DNA of 12,797 nt from Chromera velia (lineage: Eukaryota; Sar; Chromeraceae): assembly GCA_018398765.1 (NCBI GenBank), contig JAHBMJ010003155.1, forward strand, positions 1-12,797, in the 5' to 3' direction. Positions 1 through 8,814 of this stretch are shown here, piece after piece. A model generated the notes under the pieces. It saw only the letters and a program-made list of their open reading frames with translations. It was not told the DNA's origin and did not search any database. Numbering within the stretch: position 1 is the stretch's first letter; each line of letters opens with the position of its first letter. Made by a program: the position numbers and the translations under genes.

Positions 1-1010
1 AACACGGTGTCTACTGCCATATGCTGCAGAGGTGCTCTCGCACGAATGTGCTTCCCTTTCTTTCCTCTCAAACGACGGGGCAGACCATGAATTTGGAGAC
101 AGGTCGAGCACTCGGATCGAAGCTTCTGGCAAAGCTGACGCAGACGAGGAGAGCGGAGGTAAGGAGACACAAGACAGTGCAGAGCAGCCCCCCCAATGTG
201 CCCCACTTCTGCATGAAGGACCTGAAGGAAGTCCCATGTATACTCATCTGATACTTCGAACGGATCTCTCTTCTTTCCCTCCTCACCATCAGACGGAGGA
301 AGAGAAAAAATTTCTTCTTCATCTCCTTCACTCCCTGGTACCACACTGACTTCTTCATGAGGTATCTCGCACAGATCCTCAACCTCTCTGGATGAAAGAT
401 CGCACGAAGCAGGAGACACATTGGTGCGAGTCAAAGAAGAAAAAGGAGGGGAGGCAGAGGGCTGAGGTTGTTCTTGTGATCCCAAGGGATCAGGTGGGGG
501 CAAGTCTGCAGGTGCGACACATTGCTTCTCTTGCACCTGCTTCTTGATGTCAATGACTTACTGTGTCTCTGCAGACAAAGGATGGCTTAGAGCCCGGGCA
601 GACAAGGACTCTAGAAAGTCAGACGTGAGACGAGGAGATGAAGTCATGGTCAGCAGGACTGGTGAATGAGGAGAGAAAGAAGATTCAATATTTTCCTCCT
701 CAAGATGAAGCCTTGCTGTCATCACGGCAGAGTCATTCAGGCTGAGAGGTTCACAATTCAGTTCTCCAGGAGAGGAGAAGGCATATATCTGACGCTCAGA
801 CACCTCTGACATGCACGCGTCTCTCTCAAAACAGTGGGTCTTTTTGTTTGGAAGAGAACAGCCAGACTGACACTCCCATTCTTCCGACTGAGACTGGCTG
901 TCTGGGGGCCGAGGCCCGGCACACCGAGAGAACGCAGAACGCAACAAATTGAAGCGGACTCGGTTGGTTGTCGCTGCCAACAGACGACAAACATGAATCT
1001 TCCGGGCTTG
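1..1010 (-). pseudogene. Integrase N-terminal region: H2C2 zinc finger and start of catalytic core (partial)
   Basis: This frame is open from 1010, just inside a TAG at 1013-1011, is interrupted by TAA 560-558, and then runs off the window. After a Ser/Glu-rich acidic linker comes FLQVLHAEVGHIGGAALH. His codons at 215-213 and 200-198 and Cys codons at 110-108 and 101-99 give H-x4-H-x29-C-x2-C, the retroviral/Ty3 integrase zinc-binding pattern. About 29 residues after the last Cys, PLQHMAVDTV places an Asp (codon 11-9) where the first catalytic Asp of the DD-E integrase core is expected. Integrases insert the element's cDNA into host DNA. The remaining core and any reverse transcriptase lie beyond position 1. 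The start of this domain is uncertain; coding probably enters the frame below about 1010. The TAA sits in a CAG TAA GTC context. Confidence 0.78.
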
Positions 1011-1036
1011 CTACACCCTAAGGTGTCATGACTGAC

Positions 1037-1110
1037 CTGCGTTTGCAGTGGAAACAGAAAGAGAAAGAAGAAGAAAAGAGAAACGAAGAAAAAAGGCTGA
1101 TTCAATCGTT
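1037..1110 (-). other. Pyrimidine-rich tract ending in CAG, possible 3' splice site
   Basis: On the minus strand, about 55 nt made almost entirely of T and C end in AAACGCAG at 1037, followed by GTCAG. This has the shape of a eukaryotic 3' splice site, and the window's clear introns end in TGCAG or TTCAG. It lies exactly where coding seems to leave the repeat-linker frame and enter the integrase frame, so splicing could explain the phase change. No single donor stands out; CATCAG/GTAGAG at about 1249 is one candidate. The tract could equally be a simple-sequence insertion. Confidence 0.3.
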
Positions 1111-1508
1111 CGCCCCCCCACAGGTAATACGTGTGAGCGAGTGCGATTCTTTGTCTCTGGCTGACTGACATGGGGTCTTCTATTGTAAGTGAATCAAATA
1201 CAGAAGAGAAAATTTTATTATCGTTCATGCAGGATTCCTTTTCCTCTACCTGATGGAGGCTGGATGCTCCAAGAGACTTGATAAAAGACGAACCAGGTGA
1301 GTTTCTGTCGGACGAACTGACACTCCCGTCAAAATTTTTTTTTTCTTTCTTCACCCACTTCAGAACAGTGTCCTTGCGTACATGAACGGAGGACACACAG
1401 TCGCTCTCACATTCTGATTGCGAATAAACTGCATACAAACTTCCGAAGGCCTTTTTTGGATGCTTTTTCACCCACTGCAATTTGTACCCCTTCCCTGTTT
1501 CACCATGC

Positions 1509-2135
1509 ATTCCCCCCTTCCCTGCTTCACGAGACGACTTGCTCATGTCTCGTGACTGTCCATTCATTCCCCCCTTCCCTGCTTCACGAGACGACTTGCT
1601 CATGTCTCGTGACTGTCCATTCATTCCCCCCTTCCCTGCTTCACGAGACGACTTGCTCATGTCTCGTGACTGTCCATTCATTCCCCCCTTCCCTGCTTCA
1701 CGAGACGACTTGCTCATGTCTCGTGACTGTCCATTCATTCCCCCCTTCCCTGCTTCACGAGACGACTTGCTCATGTCTCGTGACTGTCCATTCATTCCCC
1801 CCTTCCCTGCTTCACGAGACGACTTGCTCATGTCTCGTGACTGTCCATTCATTCCCCCCTTCCCTGCTTCACGAGACGACTTGCTCATGTCTCGTGACTG
1901 TCCATTCATTCCCCCCTTCCCTGCTTTATGAGACGACTTGCTCATGTTTCGTGACTGTCCATTCATTCCCCCCTTCCCTGCTTCACGAGACGACTTGCTC
2001 ATGTCTCGTGACTGTCCATTCATTCCCTCCTTCCCTGCTTTACGAGACGTCTTGCTCATGTCTCGTGACTGTCCATTCATTCCCCCCTTCCCTGCTTCAC
2101 GAAACGACTTGCTCATATCTCATATCTGTCTATGC
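1509..2135 (+). repeat. Tandem array, eleven copies of a 57-bp unit with internal dyad
   Basis: Units begin at 1509, 1566, 1623, 1680, 1737, 1794, 1851, 1908, 1965, 2022 and 2079. Units 1-7 and 9 look identical. Unit 8 has three changes, unit 10 has three, and unit 11 is the most diverged. A worn partial unit continues from 2136, and a trace lies before 1509. The period is 3 x 19, so frames through the array stay open on both strands. Each consensus unit contains an 8-bp inverted repeat CACGAGAC / GTCTCGTG separated by 11 nt. The array lies inside the retroelement linker and encodes the 19-residue repeat on the minus strand. There are no unique spacers, so it is a minisatellite and not CRISPR. 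Confidence 0.95.
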
Positions 2136-2364
2136 ATCCCTCCTTTCTCTGTTACTGCAGGTTGAAAAACAAACTCGCTGGTTTTTCCACTTTCCGAAGA
2201 AACGTCTTGCTCTTGCCCCATCCCTGCGTCCGCTTTCTCTACTGCACGGAACTGTCTGACAGGCAAAGAGGAAAGGGGGGGAGAGGAAGAGAAAAGTGCT
2301 GAGGAGTCCAGGCACGCCTGCCAAATCTGGCGTCGGAACTCACCCATCCCCGGGAGAACTGAGC

Positions 2365-3330
2365 TCAAACCATCACAGACCCCCCTTGCTTCCCCTTCTG
2401 TGTCCCCCCGGGAGAGGAACGACCCGAAAGGGTGGGGCCCCGAAAAAGGTGCGTGGGTGCGTTAGATGGAGAGTCATCAGCGGAGAGCACAGTCACAAAG
2501 GTGTGAGTGAGAGGGCAGCGAGGGATGACCCTCCAGGTAGACTTCATTTCCTTTATGTCCTCTCTGTTGGTGAAAGAGAGGTGGATTGGAATGGCTTGAT
2601 GATACTGAGCGGATTCGGGTCCGATGGACTCGAAATCGACTGACAGGGCGGCCTTGTAGGATGTCTCAACCCCCCACTCCATCTCTGCGGTGTTTCCCAT
2701 CATCAGAGGTAGAGGGACATCGCTGCTGGAGTAGCCAAACACAACCAGCGCATCCAAAATGATGGATTCCTCCCCCTCGGTGTTTTGCAACCGCAGCCGC
2801 ATCCACCCAAAAGCCACTGCTTTGAACCTCCCCCCTCCTGCTTTGATACCGATGTCAATTCGCCGCCACCCAAAAATCCAGCAAGAAATGGCTTGAGGGA
2901 TGGAAGACCGATCGATCCACCCCTTCCTTTGGCCAAACAGAATGTCGCAGTAGAATGGGCAGGTGCACCCACAGTCTTTCAGCACGAGAATCTCCCGCAA
3001 GGAGAGATTCAATGAGGCAAGAGTTTGAATCATGTTAAGCAGACAGGGAGAAGAAATGTCAGAGACAGACCCGAAGGCCCCTGGTTTTCCCTTTCCCCAC
3101 TGTCCGTTCCCCCCCCAATGAAACTGCTTTGCACTCTTGTTCATCTGGGGAGAGTCGGTTAAATCCCTATACGATGTGGGAGGCTGTCTGTCCCTCTTGC
3201 TTGAGGCTGCACCCCCCTGAAACCCCCGTCCCGCATTTTCCCCCCCGTAAAAAGAGGAGGACGGTCCTGTCCCCGACCCCTTTGACTGCCTTTATACAGA
3301 CGGATAGAATGAAGGGACAACATACACGCC
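2365..3330 (-). pseudogene. Probable retropepsin-like aspartic protease segment (variant DCG motif)
   Basis: This is in phase with segment D; after TAG 3333-3331 it reads through TAA at 3294-3292 and ends at TGA 2367-2365. The first ATG after the stops is 3144-3142 (259 residues to the end). Around codon 57 from that ATG (2976-2974) is LVLKDCGCT, which sits where retropepsins have hydrophobics followed by D-[TS]-G-[AS]-T. About 70 residues further on come SIILDALVVFG and then DVPLPLMMGN, resembling the C-terminal retropepsin strand with the hydrophobic 'D-x-P-L-L-x-G' turn. The C-terminal part (THLFRGPTLSGRSS onward) is basic and low complexity. Retrotransposon proteases sit between Gag and the polymerase/integrase domains, as here. 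Cys replacing the second motif residue would be unusual, so this could also be an inactive protease-derived domain or an unrelated fold. Confidence 0.4.
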
Positions 3331-5199
3331 CTATTGATGCTGGGAGTGAGAAGAAGCAGGGGGAGGGCCAGGCGGGGGAGGAGGGACAAAAGGAGCTGCT
3401 CTCTGAGAAGAAACGGAGGCGGTCGGAGGAGGGCTAGGAGGAGGTGGAGGGACGACAGAGGGAAACTGAGCAGCTGCAAAAGCCTCATGGTTGCTACGAA
3501 GGAATCGGGACTTGGTCTGACTGACTGCATGTACAATCATGTGTCCAGATTCAGGGAGAGGGTCTGCCTCGATCTGCTCTCTGGAGGGATGATTCGACCC
3601 GAAGGTCAGTTCCCCCCATGTAAAACGTCTGGCTGCATTTGGGCATGCTTCCACTCCATAGTTGAGGGTGCAGTTGGCACACTGAGGGCTGTTGATATTC
3701 CCCCTACAGTTTGGACAGCGGCAGCGACGAATGCAACAGTGCCTACAGCCATGCCCCTCCCCGTCCCCCCCAAATCCCTGACAGTATCTGTACCAGGGAG
3801 ACTCAAGGGCGGCTCGAGAGAAGGGAGGAAGTCCCTGTTTACAATGCCATTCCAAAGCCACCGCTCGCGCAGGCTCAGCTTCCATCGATTCTTCGGAAGT
3901 GAAGACAGTCGCATACGTTGCATGCATGAATTTCTTTTCCCCCGTTCTTCTTGCTGCAGCCCTCACGTTCTGTATGAATTTCTCAATATCCAGATCTGCA
4001 ATTTCTGCAGAAGATACGTACAGCCCCTCCGGGTGTCTCTTGGAGGGGAATCGCGCCCCATTTGGGCGGATGAATGCATTGGCATCCAGAATTTCATCGA
4101 TAATCGAGGGAATGGGAGGAATCTCCCCGGGCTCAGCATTTTCTTCCCAAGGGAAGGTCAGTGAGGCAATCTTCTCTCTTTGAAATTCTTCTCGAGTGTA
4201 CCTCCCCCAGTGCTCTGAGTAGTACTTTGACACGGGATTCAGATACAACCCCCCTTGCAAGAGACCCCCTGTTGATTCAGGATGTTTGATCGTCTGACTC
4301 ACTGCAACAATCAATCTCTGTAGAGCACTTGCCCCCCTTTCATCTCTGCTATCAGGTAACTCAGCTTGCTGAAGCACGAGTGGGGGAAGACGCTGTTCCA
4401 CATCAAATCCGGGGGAGGCAGGACGGAAAGTTTGGGTGAAGAACACACTTCGAGCACGATCCCCAACCACTCCCATCAAATAAGTGGACTCAAGATGCAA
4501 ACGGAGGCACACCCACTCACGGACAGAGCGCTCTTGTTCATCAGAGGAGAAAAAAGGATGTCGAGTGAGAGGGAGAGCAGGGAAATGTTTGTATCCGTTC
4601 TCACGGAGAGCAGCAAGCTTCTCACGAGCCGTAGGAATCATGCGGATCCACTCAGGAATCGGGCTGAGAACAGGGTCGGTGGAAATAGACTCAGAGGAAG
4701 ACTGTGGGGCAGTAGGTGGATCTACAGACGCACTTTGCCCTAGGGCAAGAGCAGAAGACTCTGTCTGCAGAGTGAGACACTGGTGAGAAAAAGCAGAGGG
4801 ACCGAGAAGCATATGATGCATCCCCCCCTGAACCCCTAAAGGCATACCCGCATTGTGACCTCCCTGACCTCCGTTTCTCCCCCCCCTTCCCTGCTGTCCG
4901 TGTCTGCCCCCCCCCCCATTGTGTTGACCAGCAAAGGGCTGTGGACCCCCCCTTCCCATACCCCCCCGGTTGTCGAAAGGCAGACCAGAGCCTGACTGAG
5001 AGTGCGGGAAAGGAGGACGATAAACTGTGGGAGGCTGAGGCGGGTCAGAGACACAGCTACCAGGCAAAGGGGAGAAAGAGTTCTGCGCGGCCTGCATGGC
5101 GAGCATCTGAGGCTGCTGACCGACAGGCTCAGGTCCCAGAGTGGGAGTGTAGTGCTGTCCTCCCGAAGGAGGAAGAGGCTTTCTGGTCCCATCATTTGG
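3331..5199 (-). pseudogene. Gag-like segment D with RGG-like region, globular domain, nine-Cys cluster and proline-rich tail
   Basis: This is the longest uninterrupted piece: 622 codons between TAA 5202-5200 and TAG 3333-3331. In order it shows: a Gly/Arg/Gln-rich RGG-like stretch (encoded partly by an 11-nt run of C on the plus strand at 4907-4917); a Ser/Thr-rich linker; a globular region of about 300 residues with many Trp/Tyr/Arg (for example PEWIRMIPTAREKLAALREN and YSEHWGRYTREEFQREKI); a dense cysteine cluster encoded at 3643-3747; and a C-terminal tail with PPPPP runs ending HSQHQ before the TAG. The globular region resembles no family I can name. The proline runs recall Gag late-domain regions, but that is only compositional. 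The stop follows Gln (CAA TAG GGC). Confidence 0.55.
3643..3747 (-). other. Nine-cysteine zinc-binding-like cluster in Gag-like segment D
   Basis: The translated spacing is C-x2-C-C-x3-C-x-C-x2-C-x8-C-x2-C-x8-C within 35 residues, preceded by GHG and including the run CRHCCIRRCRCPNC. This is not the retroviral CCHC knuckle (C-x2-C-x4-H-x4-C). The paired C-x2-C and C-x-C spacings are what structural zinc sites use, so it may replace the usual nucleocapsid knuckle. Its position, between a Gag-like globular region and the protease-like segment, fits that. Zinc binding itself is inferred. Confidence 0.45.
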
Positions 5200-6048
5200 T
5201 TACGGTCTCGACTGAAACAGTAGCTGTCTGTTCTGAGGTGCAGGTGGCTGGCGTGACTGTTGCCACTGCTGCTGGTGCTGTCCCTTTCCCTCTGGGCGAG
5301 GGGGAAAATGACCACCTTTTCCTTCTCCCCTTTTCTCTTCATTCCTGTTCCCCCCGTCATTCCCTCCCAAACCAGCACTGCGGAGAAGAGAGGAAGAGGC
5401 TTGACGTGGAGGGGCAACCATTTCCTCAACGAGAGGAAGCAGTTTTTGGAAAACCAAAGTGGCAGTTGAATTCAAAGAGATTGGGGGACCAGGAGAACCT
5501 GTGTCGAGGTTCAGAGCCTCCAGGATTTCAGTGATATGAGTGAACATGAAATCGCAATCAAGGTTTCCCTCAACTGGAATACCTGCGAAGCAAGAACAGG
5601 ACACACTTCGACACAGGTCACTCAGGAACTGCATAAAGTGATGATTGGCCACCCGATACTGACTGGAAGTCAACCCCAAACCCTCCAAGAACAGAAAGAT
5701 TCCAAAAAATCCATTGACTGGCTGGAGAGAGGGGAAACGAGCGCACGCAGAGGGAGGGAGATCAGAGAGAGCAGTCAGAGAACGTTCATGCCTTGCTGTT
5801 AACGTCTGGACTGCATCATTTACCCTCGCTGCAAAAGAGTAATTGCTTTCTGCAGGTTGCCGGCGAAGAGGGAGAGAGTCGAACCTGAAATTTGTCAGAG
5901 TCCATTCCAATGCAAGCGGCTGATCACGATAGGCAATCTCTTGCAACTGTTGGAAAGAGAGAGACTCAGGAATTGGATCTTCTGCCGAATCGCTCCATTC
6001 TCCAATCAGAGGCAAACCTCCACTGCTCTGAGCAGCCGTGCGCATGTT
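5200..6048 (-). pseudogene. Gag-like segment C: helical capsid-like domain with Gly/Gln/Arg-rich tail
   Basis: The frame between TGA 6051-6049 and TAA 5202-5200 encodes 282 residues. About the first 210 look globular and helical, with mixed hydrophobic residues (for example FFGIFLFLEGLGLTSSQY and DFMFTHITEILEALNL) and several Cys and His. The last 60 or so are rich in Gly, Gln, Arg and Pro (GKGQHQQQWQQSRQPP), a composition common in RNA-binding nucleocapsid tails. A helical domain followed by a basic, Gly/Gln-rich tail is the general plan of retrotransposon capsid plus nucleocapsid, but no CCHC zinc knuckle is present here. Past the TAA, 31 further sense codons lead to the next ATG, so the stop looks like an interruption rather than a gene end. 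Confidence 0.52.
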
Positions 6049-7419
6049 TCATTGGAATCCCACTGTCTGCTGCATAACGATGGCACGCCCAACTTCTACC
6101 CAACAACGTTGAGAAATTTCTTTCCTTTCCTCCTCATTCATCATAGTCAACAGACTCCGGAGCCTTCTTTTCAACTCTTGTTTCACCTCTTGCAGCCATT
6201 CATGAGTCATAGCATTTGTTGGCTCTCTGAACTCTTTCACCTGAAACTTTTCTTGTTTGTAAAATTTAATCGAGGGACACTTTTCAACTTCTTTTAAAAA
6301 CTCTTCAACTTTTTTCATCATCATTTTCGTGTCCACTTTCACAGTAGACGGCTGTGTGGAATACACAGGAGTCTGAATTGTTCTCGTAGGATGAGTTTCA
6401 CATGCGGCTATAGGATGCATAAGGGGCAGCATAGACATGTTACCCACACTAGGTCTACCATCCGCACCCCTAGGAGCACTAAGTAGACCTACAGACTGTG
6501 CATAGGCATCCTGCGCTGCCATAGAAATTCTGTCAGGCATAGCGCTACCCTGTGTCAAGCAAACTTGACTAGAGTTCTGAGCCGAATGAAAATTTATAAA
6601 TTCGTTATGAACATTTTGAGTCGGGTAAGGCTCGAAAGAAGGGCTAGAAACAGAATGGGGAGAGAAATCGGCAGCCGATGGAGGAAGAACATACTGAGCT
6701 GAGACGGTTGTCGCATTAGGAGGCAAACCTCCAGGCACCGGACCAAACGACTGAGCAGGCTGGGGATGAAAAGAAGCAGACACGACTGGAAGTATACAAT
6801 CAGTGACAGCCTGAGGAACAGTAACGGGAGCAGACATAGGAGGACAAGCCATCATTCCAGAATGAACAGCGGCTGCGTACGAGGGCGAACCCTCTGCAGA
6901 CGGGTGCATGGCTTGCTGGGGGACGTGAGACGGTCCACTCTGTCTGCCTGTCTGATGCGGAAGAGGAGCATTCTGAATGCGACGGGTGAGACGAGTAGGT
7001 AAATCAGGCTGAGAAAGCTGCACAGTCTCTCGAGCTGCCGGCAATCCCGAAGGCGAACCTTCACCGGTATGCTGGGGGAAATGAGACTGAGAGACAGACA
7101 CACCAGCATCATTTGGAAGAACGGGAGGGTAGGCGGGATAGGAAAGGTTGGGATGAACAGAGCCAGGATAAGAAACGGTGGGAGGAGCACGGAAAGGGTA
7201 ACCCACACCATACGTGAATAATGCAGGAGAAAGAGTGTTAGGGTAGGAATTATATATTTGATGTGTATATATGTTCATACCTTCTGGCAGTCTCAGACTG
7301 TCAGTGTCAAATTGCGAGTTCAAAAACGAATGGCCCGAAGGCACACTGATCGCTCTCTCTCTCTCTTCTCCATTCTCTCCCTTCCTTCCTTCCCCCCGAG
7401 CCTTCTTCTCTCCACGGTA
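6049..7419 (-). pseudogene. Gag-like segment B: disordered region followed by a charged helical domain
   Basis: This segment continues in the same phase as segment A and ends at TGA 6051-6049 (457 codons). The first part after the TAG is charged and Glu/Arg-rich. Most of the rest is Pro/Ser/Tyr/Gln-rich and looks disordered. The last 100 or so residues change character: runs such as KVEEFLKEVEKCPSIKFY and EWLQEVKQELKRRLRSLL are strongly amphipathic helical and rich in Lys/Glu. That would suit a structural (matrix or capsid) subdomain of a Gag protein. Codons on the far side of the TGA (N-M-R-T-A-A-Q) continue the open frame. I recognise no named family; the Gag assignment is inferred from position upstream of the cysteine cluster and protease-like segment. 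Confidence 0.5.
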
Positions 7420-8592
7420 CTAAGAGAGAGACGGAGACAGAGGCTGCACCGGCCCCACACCTGCAAAAGTTCCAAACGTAGCAGTTTGAATGGACTGCTC
7501 AGGGGAAGGGCCTGGGTACTGCTGAGCACTGGCTTGCTGTATTGGAATCACACATGGAAGAGACTGCAAAAGAGGAGCTGCTGACACTCTTGGTACAGGC
7601 AGTTGGGCAGAAGAGCCCGTGGATGCATTCAAAGAAGTCGAAAGAGGCAAGACAGGTCGGGCAGACGGAGACGGCTCACGCGGACGGTGAGGAGAAACCA
7701 AATTCTGAAGGCCTTGCTGTACTGCAGATGAAACCTGTGAAAATTGATTCACAGCTTGCTGAAGGATTCCTCCACCGAAGCGGATTCCTTGAGGAAAACC
7801 AGAAAGGTCTCTCTGTTCTTGCACCGAGAGAGACTGCTGTGGCCGAGGCTGAGACAGGCCAACATGAACATCATTGCGAGACTCACCACTTCCCAAGGGA
7901 AGCTCCATGGTAGGTGCTGCATGCACGTATGCATCATATGCAGAAGGAGCAGAATGAGGACGCTGCTCTGACTGAGACTGCGCAGCCAAAGCTGCTTGAG
8001 GAAGGACAGAGACGGCTGTGTTCCCTTCTCTTTCTGTCGGGGGGTAAGGTCTATCCCCCATTTCACCCATTCCCACACCCACTCTTTCCATTTCTTGAAA
8101 CCCCTGAGCATTCTTTTGACCCTCAGGAAACTGCGCAGCCAAGGCTGCATAAAAAGGACCAGAGACGGATTCTTTCCCTTCCCTTTCGTTTGTCTGAAAA
8201 TTATTGCTTCCCATTCCCGAAGTCATTCCCGTGAATCCCGGCGGTACCCCTTGACCCCCAGAAAAGTCTGACACAGGGAGCTGAATGGGAGCAGACTGTA
8301 TGGAAATTTCAGCCGAGGCTGAAGGAGCAAAAGGAAAAGAAGAGACTTGACCACCTTCATTCCTTTGACTGCTGGCAGAAAATTCTTTCACAGAATTCGG
8401 CACGTCTGTCATTTCTTTGCAGCCAACAGGATCTGGTGCGGTCTGACTGGCGACTGGCACTTGCTGTGGAACGGAAGAGCTATTAAACAGCACAGGAGTA
8501 GTACAGATTTCTGCGGAAGCAGATCGTACTGGAATCGCAGATACTTCAGACGTACCAGGGAATTTCGGAGACGAGTCTCCTCCCTCTGACAT
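7420..8592 (-). pseudogene. Gag-like segment A: low-complexity Pro/Ser/Gln-rich N-terminal region
   Basis: The frame is open from 8835, but the first ATG is at 8592-8590, giving 390 residues before TAG at 7422-7420. I use that ATG as the start; an upstream exon or earlier start cannot be excluded. The protein is rich in Pro, Ser, Gln and Ala, with no recognisable domain, and is probably disordered. It contains an imperfect internal duplication: NEREGK..AALAAQ and TEREGN..AALAAQ, offset by 51 residues (DNA near 8134 and 7981). Another short echo is SAEI followed by hydrophobic and Ser-rich residues, seen twice. Reading continues in phase past the TAG, so this is the start of a longer product. 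Assignment to Gag is by position only. Function of this part is unknown. Confidence 0.5.
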
Positions 8593-8791
8593 TACTGTTT
8601 GTTCTGCAGAAACAGGATGCACAACACGAGTGAAGGGCGGTGCTCTCTCTCTGCAAGTTCCTCGCTGTTGCAAAGAGTAGGCTGATGGATTGGCCGGGTC
8701 GGCTATCCTTGACTTCAAAAACTGACTAACGAAGACCAGAGAAACAGCCGGAGACGGAAAGTGTCTTTTGAAAAGAATTTTTGAGCCGCTC

Positions 8792-8814
8792 TCGCACAGC
8801 GTGTCACCACACTG
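8792..8814 (-). other. Candidate primer-binding site next to a possible LTR end
   Basis: Reading the minus strand, CA at 8814-8813 is followed after three bases by TGGTGACACGC (8809-8799). Retrotransposon primer-binding sites begin TGG just inside the 5' LTR because they pair with tRNA 3'-CCA ends. The site would lie about 200 nt upstream of the first ATG of the Gag-like frame, a normal leader length. Without the second LTR or the tRNA set of the organism this is only a candidate. Confidence 0.2.

Larger units (their letters stand above)
758..2461 (-). pseudogene. Polyprotein linker in the next frame: 19-residue repeat domain and Lys/Trp-containing segment
   Basis: This frame (shifted -1 relative to the segments above) is open from 2461, overlaps the protease-like frame by 97 nt, is cut by TGA 2122-2120, and is then open to 758. 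The first 110 residues (including LSSVLPGMGEFRRQIWQAC) look like ordinary coding sequence. Eleven near-identical 19-residue units, GMNGQSRDMSKSSREAGKG, follow, encoded by the 57-bp repeat. Beyond them come two similar motifs, KLQWVKKHPKKAFGS and VLKWVKKEKKNFDGS, about 40 residues apart. From about 1100 the translation turns into a pyrimidine-run artefact (FFFVSLFFFFLFLF), so real coding probably leaves this frame there and moves to the integrase frame, by frameshift or splicing. I know no named domain for the repeat; it is basic, Ser-rich and probably disordered. Confidence 0.45.

Noticed and set aside
506-561. A 56-nt intron (GTAAGT to CACCTGCAG) removing the TAA at 558
   Set aside because: The donor is perfect, but removal of 56 nt would put the integrase out of frame with the preceding segment, and the region reads as sense codons after the TAA. 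It could still matter if the upstream exon is in another phase.
1509-2135. CRISPR array
   Set aside because: The 57-bp units are directly adjacent with no unique spacers, the period is a multiple of three, and the host looks eukaryotic.
1456-2259. Plus-strand gene through the repeats (267 residues)
   Set aside because: The frame stays open only because the repeat period is a multiple of three. The minus-strand reading joins the surrounding polyprotein and its repeat motif continues into the flanks.
3334-4164. Plus-strand 276-residue frame
   Set aside because: It is antisense to the Gag-like segment with its cysteine cluster and has no recognisable domain.
7420-7460. A 41-nt intron (CAG/GTGTGG to CTCTTAG) removing the TAG at 7420
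   Set aside because: The splice signals look fair, but removing 41 nt would put the following open frame out of phase.
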